DNA of 64,000 bases from Orthonyx spaldingii (taxonomy: Eukaryota > Chordata > Aves > Passeriformes > Orthonychidae), in NCBI GenBank assembly GCA_013397795.1, contig VZTJ01005968.1, positions 1 through 64,000 of the forward strand. The letters run 5' to 3'. The notes beneath the pieces were generated by a model that saw only the letters and a program-made list of their open reading frames with translations, did not search any database and was not told the DNA's origin. Numbering within the stretch: position 1 is the first letter of the stretch; each line of letters begins with the position of its first letter. Made by a program: the position numbers and the translations under genes. Below are positions 11,707 to 22,172 of the stretch, piece by piece.

Positions 11707-14700
11707 CAGCTCTTTGTGTCATTGTGAATTTCTCAGCTCTGGTGCTCTGGTGAGGCCAAATTTTCAAAAGTGGCCTCAGAAGTGGAAGAGTGTCTGCAGG
11801 GACATGATGGAAGAACCACTGCTTGGGACAGAGACAAACCAGTGGTAATTATCCTTCAGGGAATACTCTTTTGGGAAGGTGAGGTGTAGGGAACAGAGTA
11901 GGTCTTGTTCACCTCCAGTGGCTGTGATCATGGGGAAAACTGAGGAGGAAGAACTGCAGCTCCCTGTCTGCTAATGTATGCAAATTGTGTCCTTTGTGCC
12001 TCCATCCTACACCAGCCCATGCTGGATGAACAGGATGTGCAATTTTCCAGCAGAAGTGTGCACATGGAGATGTGAGGAGATGAGACCATGCACAGATTTT
12101 CAGGCACCTTTTTAGGGCCTGCTTTGGAAACACTGATCCTTCGACAGGTGTATAAAGACATTGTCACAACTATCTGGCATTTCCTCGAGATCAAGAAATA
12201 CAGTCAGGAGAATCACGTTTCATCTTTGTGATTTAGGGGTGCGATCACAGCACAAATGACATTTAACAAACACAAAAAGCATCCCAGGTTCCTGCCCTCA
12301 CACTGAGAAGCAGGAGAGCATCACCCGGGCCCTGATTCTCTCCCAGAGTCGTTTTAGCCTGTCAAGCTGAACACAAACTTTTATGTAGAAAAATAAAAGC
12401 TGGTTTATTTTCTGAACAATCTCATTAATTCTTCTGCAGGATTTCACCAGCGCACTGACAATTTCTTCCCAAGGAAAGGAAGGAGCTGGCAAGCAGAGGC
12501 CGCCTCTTTGGTCAGGGTGCAGCTGCAGTTCACTGCTCCTTTTTGAAAGCAAGTCCTGCAATTTTACCCATTTTTCCCCAAGGATTAAAGTGGAAAAAAA
12601 CCCCAATAAGATCTCGCCATTGTCAGAAAACCAGAAGGAAATAACACCTGGTGGGAAATGAGACAAATGTCTCATCTTGAAGGTTGGGCCAGGTTGCAAG
12701 GACTTCCCAACAAGGACTCCAGTCCCTGATTTTTTGGGACTGACCAAATTTATTCCTTTAGTTATTCATCAGATTTTTAGAAACACTCTGTCCTAGAAAA
12801 TCAGTACAGTTAATCCTGGTAGTGGTCTCCCACATGTTGGTGACAGTGGCTTGTCCCCGGGAGCAGCACACCAGCTGGGGCCTATTTCAACTGGAAAAAA
12901 AAACTTTGGAGAGTGGCAAATTTTTTGCAGATGACAGAGTTTTATTATGTGTTAGCAACAGCAATCCAAGAAACAAAGTTTAGGGCAACATCCAAAATAG
13001 CTGGCAAGGGGAGTGTGCTCATTTTATTAGTTTTAGCACCCTAAAATCAGGTTCTAACTCAGTGAATTTGAGTGAAAACAAATGATGGACAGAGCTTTCA
13101 ATGAGGAACAGCCAAGCTGAGAATACCACACTGGGTTTGGGGGTGAGGGCTCCAGATATTGACGGGAACCTTTGGGTGAAGTCTCCATGGGATGCAGCAG
13201 AGCCTGACTTCCCCATCCTGCCCTGGGGCTTAACTCTAAATGCCAATTAAACATCTCCTGGTGGTCCTGTGCCAAGGTTCAGGCTCCCACCCACCCTGCC
13301 ATGTGAACAGCCTGGGAAAAGCGTTACCCTGACGATGCTGAGAGGCAAAGTTGTCACTTTTTCTGCTGCCCAGGAGTGAAATAATAAGTCAGAGTCCCAT
13401 AAATGGCACTGACAGGGCCCTGCTCAGAGAGGCGCTGTCCACGCGTGGCCTTGGGTTGCTCCACACTGGGTGATAACGAGGGGCACAGAGGAATGCCAAC
13501 TGTCACCTTGGCTATCATGGCATCAGTGCAACCAAGCTGGCAGGAGGGTGAGTCCCCTGCTTCTCAAGGAACACCCAGGGACCCCTGAGTGGTGGCTTGA
13601 AGCACAGCTGGAGCCACTCCCATGGGAACAGGCTGGGCACCCCTTTGGTATTATCTCCCCTCAGCCCAATGCACCTCAGATCCTGTAGATCAGCTCACTG
13701 GTTTGCTGCTTTTTGCTAATTTTATTGCTTTTAAAAATAATCTAATATTTAAAAATATTATTCCATTTACATTTTTAAAAAATAATTTTATTTATTACTT
13801 TTTTACATGGATACTAATCTTATATAGCCAATGGCACTCAAGATGTTGCAGGAGGTATTCATTGAGGAGCCTGGAATATGTCCTATTTTCTTGTAGGATC
13901 ACAACAGAGACTTCCCTACATAACACATGTAGTAATACTGTGAAATACAGGCACTGAAATTCCCAGTGCTCAGCTAAAGCAAGGGACAAGGTCTCATAAT
14001 TTAACATGGGTTCACCAATAGCAACTAAAAGATTTCATGGCGGAAAAATATATTTAAAGTTTTACTCTCCGGCAGAGGGTTAAATACCTGCCGTGCTGGA
14101 CCAGAGTTTCTCCACAGAGCAGTGGGCAAACCCTGCCCCTTTCACACCCAGGAGTGATGCTCAGGGTGGTCCCTACAGCTCATCCCTGCATCAGGTCTTT
14201 AATCACACAACGGGGATAAGCCAAGGGAACCATGTCCCTCAAAGATCACTCAGTGCCGAGGAACGGCGGGAAGAGGGGAATGCTTAGAAATTCACACTGG
14301 GGTCTCATGTTTTATTTTTCCTGAGGAGGAAGCAACCGTGGCACCGGAGGAGATCAGTGATGGAGCCCGCGCCTCGCTGGTGGGCAGCGCCCGCATCTTC
14401 AAAGGGAGGTGAGCCCCCAAAAGGCCCCATCCTGCTGGCTTGGGGCAGCCAGGCTCCTTTCCCATGCCTCCAACACCATCTCACAGGCTGCAGCTCGGGG
14501 TTTGATTACCCTTATCATTATCTGAGCTTCCAGGGCTACGTATTTTAATAAGAGACATAAAATTATCCGGTCTGCTCTGAAACCCCGCCACAGCATTTGT
14601 TTCAATGACCCCCTGTGGTTGTGAATTCGGCAGATTGACTATGGATTGTATGAAGAAGGATTTCCTTTTGTTTGTTCACAAAGCATTGCCCTTTAATTTA

Positions 14701-15168
14701 ATCATATGTCCCTTTGCTCTTGTACAGTTCTCTGTACTCTGCCCATTCCCCCTCCCCTCCTTTTTTTTTTATACAATCTGGACATCTCTGACCATTCCAG
14801 TGCTAGCTGTAATTATTTCTCTTAATTCAGTTATTAAAAAATGTCTGCTCGTGGCAGAAGCATTGCGGATCCTTAGTCAAATTGATACAAATATTTTATT
14901 AGGATAATTAACAACCTTCAGCACAAGCTTGTTTGGGAGAGCATTGGAGAAACTGAGCGGGTCTGAAATTTGAAACAGATGCAGGACATATTCATAAATA
15001 AAACCAGACCAAGTCAAACTGTGGCCTGCATAATAAGACATCACTCACTGTGTTTGCTATATATTTGCAGACATGTTGTTAGCTGCATTTATTACAAAAC
15101 TTAGGTGCTTATTTGGAAGCTTTCACTTCTGTGAGCTTGTGATTCTTTCTGTAAAACAAGAACCATAA
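11707..15168. other. Repeat-poor intergenic block
   Basis: No mobile element was recognised in 3.4 kb. A 149-codon minus-strand frame at 12298-12747 has no domain and is probably chance. A CpG-richer patch occurs at about 14330-14450. From about 14600 to 15170 the DNA is AT-rich with little CpG and contains homeodomain-type words such as TTAATTTAATCAT and TAATTA, suggestive of regulatory sequence but unproven. Confidence 0.45.
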
Positions 15169-15399
15169 ATCATAGCGCGCCGGTTTGAAACCCGTGCACC
15201 TCCAGATAACCAGCACTTGTCAGTAGATTGTCTAAACCAGAGGATTAGCCAAAATACAGATGGAGAGGAAACACAGACTGTTTACGTTGAGTATTTTGGC
15301 CAAGAGCCCAAGGAAATTACAATCGATATGGATATAGCATTTCTGAAGAGTTATGCAGCAAAAAGTGCAAGAAAATACTCTGACAGAGAAAATAAATAA
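15169..15399 (+). CDS. Candidate exon or protein-like open frame, unknown product
   Basis: This frame is open from 15169 (first codon after an in-frame TAA) to a TAA at 15397-15399, 76 codons, with no ATG near its 5' side. It would therefore have to be an internal or terminal exon. Possible acceptor AGs lie at 15204-15205 and 15220-15222. The translated C-terminal half is acidic to basic, with the stretches GEETQTVYVEYFGQEP and ITIDMDIAFLKSYAAKSARK. The composition looks like real protein, not AT-rich noise. The stop overlaps two AATAAA-like signals at about 15392-15401, so a terminal exon or a processed fragment is possible. I do not recognise the family. Against it: only one sequence, no partner exon, no donor, and it sits in an apparent non-coding conserved block. 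Confidence 0.3.
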   Translation: MIARRFETRAPPDNQHLSVDCLNQRISQNTDGEETQTVYVEYFGQEPKEITIDMDIAFLKSYAAKSARKYSDRENK

Positions 15400-17427
15400 A
15401 GCTGACAGAGGCTTAATTCTCTAGATCCTGTACTGTGGATAAAAATTAGAAACATTAAGCCATTAAATCATTTCAGCAGGACTTTAAACAATAGGAACAG
15501 ACTCGCCTGTTACTGCACAAGTTTAGAACCGTCTCTTTTGTAGACTAGATAAATATTCACCATTGCAACTCTAACACTTCCCACACTTCCCATACAGTGC
15601 ATGACCTATTTTCCCAGTCCTTTTTCATGTGGGACAGGTTTTAAATAAAATAGAAATTCCTCTTGCTTCTTACAGATTGGAGTTGATTAAATATTCTACT
15701 GATAAAGGGTAAGCAAATGTCAGATTCAATATAATAAAAAGAGAAATGAGAGTTCATACAAGCAGCAAAGCAAACAATCCATTTTCATACTTTATTAGAA
15801 ACATTTATTGCCATAATGACTGCATTATACTAAGCAAGCAGGTGGAAAGGTGCTCTGTGCAAGATATTCTCAAATATCTTTATTTTGAGGATTTTATATC
15901 TCCAATATTTAGACAGATGTTTTATTCCCTATAATATAGTCAGAGTATGAAATGCTGTAATTTCAGTTACTACATAAGGATCAAAATTGTACTTGAAGAT
16001 CATGGCCTGTCATTGTGATTTCGGTAATAATGGTAGACCATTAAATGCTCAATTTTTCTGCTTTGACTTTATATTCCCAATGGTGAGTGGCTTTAGATAT
16101 AGATGGCAGAGCTCTGTGTGCACCGGCAAATGCTCTGCCCAAATTTGCGGAACACATTGCGAGAGCACTTCCCGGTTATTCTGCTCCCTGCACGATTTTA
16201 TCGATACACAAGTCTGATCCAGGGCCTACATGGAAATGACAAAGATGGCCAGCTCTGCCTCTTGCCATCAAACAGCTGGCACTCGTTATCTTAACAAACA
16301 GTGGGAACTGTAATTAAGCAGATCTGTGTTCAATAAGACACCAGTGCCACCAGTGCTACCCTTGGAACAAGAATGGGTGCTTGTTTCAGTGCTTGTCTTT
16401 CTCTTAATTTACCAAATCAGGAGGCCCAGTCAGCAAATAATGTAACAAAAGATTTCATTATTATCCTTCATTTAATTTAAGAAAGAATTTAACCTATGTT
16501 CAGTGCTCAGGGCCCAGGCTTGCATTCCTCCTTCAGCCCAACTTCCTATGAGAGACAGTGGGAGCACAAGGAAAGCAGGACTCGCTTCACTCTAGGATTC
16601 TCATTATTATTTCTTTACATCCAAGGTATTTTATTCTCTGGATTCTTCTACTTTGCAACAAATTTTGAAATATGTGTCAGTTCAAGTTTAGGATAAGAAA
16701 GAGAAGAAAAAAGCCTGACACGTTAACCAAGAAAATTTACTACCCAGTTTCTTCTTTTTATTAGCAGAGATCATTAAGACATCAGTTTTTTCTTTTACTG
16801 GCAGCATTCCACAGCCAGAGTATTCACAATGTCTAGGACACTTTCATTTTGTAATCTGGAGGATACAGTATATTAATTTTCAGGATTTATCACAAGAAAA
16901 GTGAAGTCATACTAAGTACAGTAGGTGTAACTAACTTTCATGTCAAAAAAGCTGTAAAGAGTGCCAGAAGCTCTGCTGGGCTAATAATAAGCTAAAAGGA
17001 TATAAACTTGATTAGTCTCACTTAAGAAGCAAGAAGATAAAGTAAGCTTGAAAAGGCCTTTGCTCTTCCTTCAACTTCAGTGGGTTGAAGAGAATCATGA
17101 AGCTTATCACCAGGAGATACTTACTATAATGCCAGTATAGTTATTAGTTATATGTTAATTTATGCTCTGCTGTGCCCAGCCACTGCCACACCAGCAGAAT
17201 TTGTAATTCTGTCCAAAATCTTTGCAGCATCTCAGTGCTGTCACACCGTGTCACATTCCCTTAAGTGCACCTTGTACGGTGATATAAAATCTCCTTATTA
17301 AAAATTTCCAGCTACTAGAGGAAAATTGTTCCCCAAATGGAGGTTCAAGGATGTCCCTCCCCTGCTCTTGAAGGCTGTGGACACCCTAGGGCTCTGCACC
17401 CTCCACACTCCCCACTCTTACAAGAGG
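15400..17427. other. Repeat-poor AT-rich intergenic block
   Basis: No mobile element or gene recognised. Sequence is AT-rich throughout, with many TTTATTA and TAATTA words; short overlapping open frames at 15746-16294 have no domain. Confidence 0.5.
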
Positions 17428-17804
17428 AACTTGGAGAAGAGAAGGCTCCAGAGAGGCCTCATTGTGACTTTCCTTTACTTAAAGGGGGCTCATAATAAGG
17501 AGGGAGAGTGAATTTTTACATGGGCAGACAGTGTTAGGATAAGAGGAAACGGGTTTGAACTAAAAGACCAGAGATTAGGTCAGATGTTAGGAAGGAATTG
17601 TTCCCTGTGAGGGTGGGCAGGCCCTGGCACAGGGTGCCCAGAGAAGCTGTGGCTGCCCCTGGATCCCTGGCAGTGCCCAAGGCCAGGTTGGACACTGGGG
17701 CTTGGAGCAGCCTGGGACAGTGGGAGGTGTCCCTGCCCATGGCAGGGAGGTGGCACTGGATGGGCTTTATGCTCCTTTCCAACTATGATTCTGTTCTATG
17801 ATTT
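17428..17804 (+). mobile_element. CR1 LINE, 377-bp 3' end
   Basis: It opens at 'acttggagaagagaaggct', which is the end of the CR1 ORF2 region. Then follow 'cagatgttaggaaggaatt', 'gtgagggtgggcaggccct', 'ggctgcccctggatccctg', 'caaggccaggttggacact', the CCATGGCAGGG box, and a 'ctatgattctgttctatga' tail. This is one of the longest young CR1 copies in the window and has a complete 3' end. Confidence 0.97.
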
Positions 17805-17970
17805 GGAGGATTTTTGCTGCTCTGTTCCATTGTAGCAGTCTGTGAGATCTAAACCAGGACTTGGGGCTGGGACAATGCATTGAAGTCACCGGTGCTGTGG
17901 GGTCTCTGCAGCTACCACAGCATCCACTGCCTTCAGTAAAATCAGCGTTAGGATGAACTGTGGGTTCAAA

Positions 17971-18057
17971 ATTAAATTATTATAGATACTTACTGTTAGA
18001 TGCTGACTGCTAATGTTGATTTCATCTGAGTTATTTAATCATTGTACAGACAAATGT
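17971..18057 (+). repeat. Left arm of a diverged inverted pair (partner 22086-22172)
   Basis: Positions 17984-18021 (38 bp) are an exact reverse complement of 22122-22159. Outside the core, homology continues to about 18057 without gaps and to about 17971 with a 2-bp indel, roughly 85% identity over 87 bp by eye. It matches no CR1 block. Confidence 0.85.
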
Positions 18058-19443
18058 AGCAAGTTGGACCCAGCTGCCAAGAACACTTCAGAAGATTAAT
18101 GCAAGAGTGGAAGAGCAAGTTTGCTGTAACTCATTTTCTAAGGGGAAAATGCACCAAAATATATATATCTGCAAATAGGTTTTAGTAAACTGTAACCATA
18201 CACCAGTCTTGGGCTTACCTCTTGCTCTCACAGAATATTGTTGGTGCGTCTCTTCCAAAAGTCTTGGAGTTTGAAATGGAAAATGATGTCTGGAAATACT
18301 TGAGCACCTGGCTCCTACAGTTGCTTGCATTTCCACCCCATTACACAGCCATACTTTTTTTAACCCCTGAGAATTAAAACCAGTTAAGGAATAGCACATC
18401 TTAGTGTGCTTTATTAACTTATCCCACTGTGTTTTCTTCATCCTCACTTAACCTTTGCTCCCCAAACACCCATTTCTTCCTGAAGATGGCCATAACTACT
18501 CCTTTCTCATCGTTCTCTCAGAACTCATGAGTCTCACCCCCAAATCAGTAGCAACTTGATTGAAAAATGACCTCTGGTCACTCAAGATGAAAATCAATTC
18601 TGCTTGACATCCATGCCTGGGCAAAAGGACACAAACTGGGCTTTGGGCTCCAGGAGAAATAAGATGGACAATGACTTTCCACCCCCAAATGTTTCCCCAA
18701 ACAAGCACATTGTGACGGGAGCAGTATCCTAATGAAGAAAAACAGTATTTTATCAAATGTAAATTGTAGTTAATGGTGCATATGGTTCACATGCTGGTAT
18801 TGATCATTATGGATTAAGAGGAGTTTTGGGGTGGAATATAGCTGGAGTATGAAGTGACATCTGCAAATTGGAATTCTCCATCAGGTGCCATGTCAGTACA
18901 GCATCACAAGTGCTGGGATGTGTGGAAGAGACACCAGGATGAAAATGGGAGCCAGTAGAGGAAATGCTTCCAGAAGGAATGGGCAGAGCAGGGGGGAAGG
19001 AGAAGGGAACAAGACTGAGGATGGGAGGGGAGAGAGCAACAAATATTAGAGGTGACAGGGCAAAGAGAACAAAAGGTGCAGAGGTGGGCTGAGAACGTGC
19101 CTGGGTGAGCTGCGCTTTCAGATGTCGCTGCCTTTAAAAAGTGGAGAATATATTTAAAATCATCAACAGAATGTTATTCAGGCAGATCACACTCCAGAGG
19201 TCACCAGACCTTGGGATGTCCCAGTGAAGAATGGGAGGAGGGTGTGTGCCAGCACCACCTGCACAAGCAGGTTAGTAAGTTTGAGGCAGCCAAAAAACTC
19301 AGTGCTTTTCAAGATTGCAGGCCCAGCTCCAAGATATTTTCTCCCCCTCTCTACTATAACCTACATTATCACATTTTATTCCTTTCTTATATTTATATTT
19401 TTGCTAGAAAGAGATAAAGATGCTGCTGTAAATTAAAGCAAAG

Positions 19444-19473
19444 TCAAATATCTCAGTTTTGAGAGATATTTGA
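19444..19473. repeat. Perfect 11-bp inverted repeat (hairpin)
   Basis: Arms 19444-19454 (TCAAATATCTC) and 19463-19473 (GAGATATTTGA) are exact reverse complements with an 8-base loop. In AT-rich DNA this may be chance. Confidence 0.6.
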
Positions 19474-20057
19474 TTTTATTTCTTGGTTTTGCATAGAAAG
19501 TAGGAATTGTACTTGTGTAATAAATTACTTACGGCATAAACCACAAAACATGAAAAAAATTGCAAGGACAGTGGATCTTGGCAATTACTACATTAAATGA
19601 GTTCAAATAAAACCATATACAGAGTGCAAAGGTTTCTTTTTCTACATACATAAAACTGCTTAAACAGTTTAAAATTCTTTTCCTCTTGGTACTAATTTTT
19701 ATACTGATATCAATTTCTTTTTCTTTTTTCTTTATTTGTTGCACAAATCCAATATTTTTACCTGATAACCTGCATGCAGAACAACTGGAAGGTCCAGCAG
19801 TTCCCTGAATTCCAAGATCCTCAACTAGCTTGCCTCCAAAATTTCCTTCAATGTGAAGTCACAGAGTGATTTGAGTTCACAGCCTAATTCACAAGTGACT
19901 CTGAATCCAGCCTGCCCCCACCCCAAGAGGAGCATCCAACCTAAAAAGTGACCCTCAAAAAGGTTCAGCTTGACCCAGGCTTCAAACCACCCAGTTCAGG
20001 AATGATGAGGACAATGGCTGTAGCTCCGATTTGTAGTTGACAAGTGAAGAATAAGGT

Positions 20058-20215
20058 TGCCGGGTGGTCAAGATTGGAACAGGATGTCCAAGGAAGTGCT
20101 GGAATCTCTGTCTCTGGAAGTGTTGAAAAGGGTGTGTGGATGTGGCACTTGGGGACATGGTGGACTTGGCAGCGCTGTGGAAACACTTGGAGTTGATGAT
20201 CCTGGAGAGCTTCTC
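20058..20215 (+). mobile_element. CR1 LINE, 3' end fragment of the 'GTGGCACTTGGGGACATG' type
   Basis: Contains 'ggaatctctgtctctggaa', 'gtgtgtggatgtggcactt', 'ggggacatggtggacttgg' and 'ggagttgatgatcctggag'. The terminal 'ttttccaacctcaatgatt' block is missing, because the copy is followed directly by a different CR1 tail at about 20216. Confidence 0.85.
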
Positions 20216-20355
20216 TGGGCCAGGTTTGTCTGCTTTTAAGATTCAGCTGGACAGGGTGCTGGGCCATCTTGTGCAGATCATGCCTTGCCAGGATAGGTTA
20301 GACGAGATGATTCTTGAGCTCTCTTCCAGCTTGGAATTCTCTGATTATCTGATCC
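20216..20355 (+). mobile_element. Second CR1 3' end of another subfamily
   Basis: The sequence continues with 'aagattcagctggacaggg', 'tgctgggccatcttgtgca', 'ccttgccaggataggttag', 'gagatgattcttgagctct' and 'cttggaattctctgattat'. This tail differs from both the CCATGGCAGGG class and the ATGGCACT class, so it is a third CR1 subfamily abutting the first. Confidence 0.75.
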
Positions 20356-22085
20356 TCTGAAGACACCATTTGGAGAAGCCATTCAAGTGCCCCACCAAGA
20401 GGAGCCAAGCCCAGGTGTCCCTCAACACTTTGGAAATCAAGCCATGGTCTGGCCTTTGGTGACTGAGCCCCACTCCCTACCTGTCCCCAACATCTCACAA
20501 TGATTTAAGCACCAAAACTCAGCTGCATAATTAGCAGAAGAAACTGAGGGTTTCTGCTGTAAGGCTGTGATTAAATTAGCCATTTATGGATTTCTGAGAG
20601 AAAGGAGACTAAAATGTTTTATAGTGTAGTTAAAAGAACCAGTGAATGATTCCCTCATGTTGAACATTTCCTAATGTCAGAAGCAGGGTGGATGACACAG
20701 AAATCATAAATCCAATCGAGAAGTGTTAAAAATCACTTTAGTCTGCCAACTTACTAGAAATTCAATAAAATGGTATGGGAGAATTTATTTGTGTATGTGC
20801 AATGGATATGTGTGAAATTAAACCCACAGAGGTGTCCGCGTGCGACACACGCGTGCAAGAGTGAGGTTCTCCATCACCCACATGTCACAAATGGGGAAGA
20901 AAAGGGATTTGGGAAAACTGTCCTTGATGCCTGACTTGAGGACAGAGGGATGGCAGGATGGGAGTGGGTTTTCTGGGGACAATTCCACGGTTGGTGGCCC
21001 CATTGTACCCTCACACTGGGAATGGCCCTGGTGCTTCCAGTGAGTTGCTATTTATTTTTGCGTGTTTATTTTTCACTTCACTCATCCTGTTTAATGTATA
21101 TTAACTCACATTCTGCCTGCATGGAGTGGGACTTTTAAGAGGCATGAAATGACAAAACAGGGCTTTGTTTTCCAGCCAGATTCCCTCTGCCTGTGCTCTG
21201 CCGGTGTCTGCCTCGGCTTCCATCTCCATCATCACATCCAACAGAGCCTGGGGCAAAGCTGGAGCAAAACACCCAGCACATTCAATTTACAAACAGAAAT
21301 AAACACCTTTTCGGCAGGTTCTACATAATCACTAAACAAAACCAGGGGAGACAAAAAAAACCACTCACAACACAGCATTTTTTATGTCATTTGTGTGCGG
21401 CGGTGACCCTTTATTTTCTCGAGGAAATAACGCTATTACGGGGAGATGTCTAGCACTGGGATCCCGGCCGGCATCGCAATCTCCCTGTTTCCCGAGGAGC
21501 TGGTGGCGTGGCTGCCGTGTCACACCTTGCAGATTGCCTGGCTCCGTGGCTGCTCCGTCCCCTGGCGATGCCAGCACCCTGTCCTCCAACCAAAGCCATT
21601 CTGCGGGGCCTCCCCACCACCGAGGTGCCCAACTTTACCGAGGGAGTGAAAATGAATCAGATATGAAAATGTCTGAGGCAATAAATTAACACACAGCAGG
21701 GGGGTGATGGCTTAATCCCTTCTAGTCCAAACAGTACCTGACACCCATTACTGCTGCAGGAGCTGGGACACCGTAGCGGTACTGGAGCGAAAATGATCAT
21801 TCCCGGTGGATTTGCGGCATTGCAATAGGTATGTAATGGATTCTGGGAGAGAACCTGGGCAGGGGTTTATGGTGTTTGTACACAGAATTCAGGTTAACCT
21901 GCCACTGTGTTTTCTTGGGCTTTTTCGTTTGGATTAACCCAGAAAGTGAAGGTTTACATTTTAAGTTTAAGCAGAACTTTAAGTCTTTGTTGAGTGCCTG
22001 ATAATAATTTCTCATTATTCATGCAAAGGCCAATAATGTATAGCTAACACTCATAGAACATGGAACATTCCTGTCCTGACTGCAC

Positions 22086-22172
22086 ACATTTATTTATGGA
22101 ATAATTAAACAACTAAGATAAAATCAACATTAGCAGTCAGCATCTAACAGTAAGTATCTTTACAGTAGTTTA
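22086..22172 (-). repeat. Right arm of the diverged inverted pair (partner 17971-18057)
   Basis: Reverse complement of the left arm. The exact core is 22122-22159, and weaker similarity extends on both sides. The two arms are about 4.1 kb apart. Confidence 0.85.

Larger units (their letters stand above)
17805..20057. other. Repeat-poor block, holds left arm of inverted pair and a hairpin
   Basis: It carries the left arm of a long inverted pair (17984-18021) and an 11-bp-stem hairpin (19444-19473). A purine-rich GGGAGGGGAGAGAG-like stretch lies around 18980-19050. No gene recognised. Confidence 0.5.

Noticed and set aside
12298..12747. 149-codon minus-strand open frame
   Set aside because: No recognisable domain, biased composition, no exon boundaries; likely chance.
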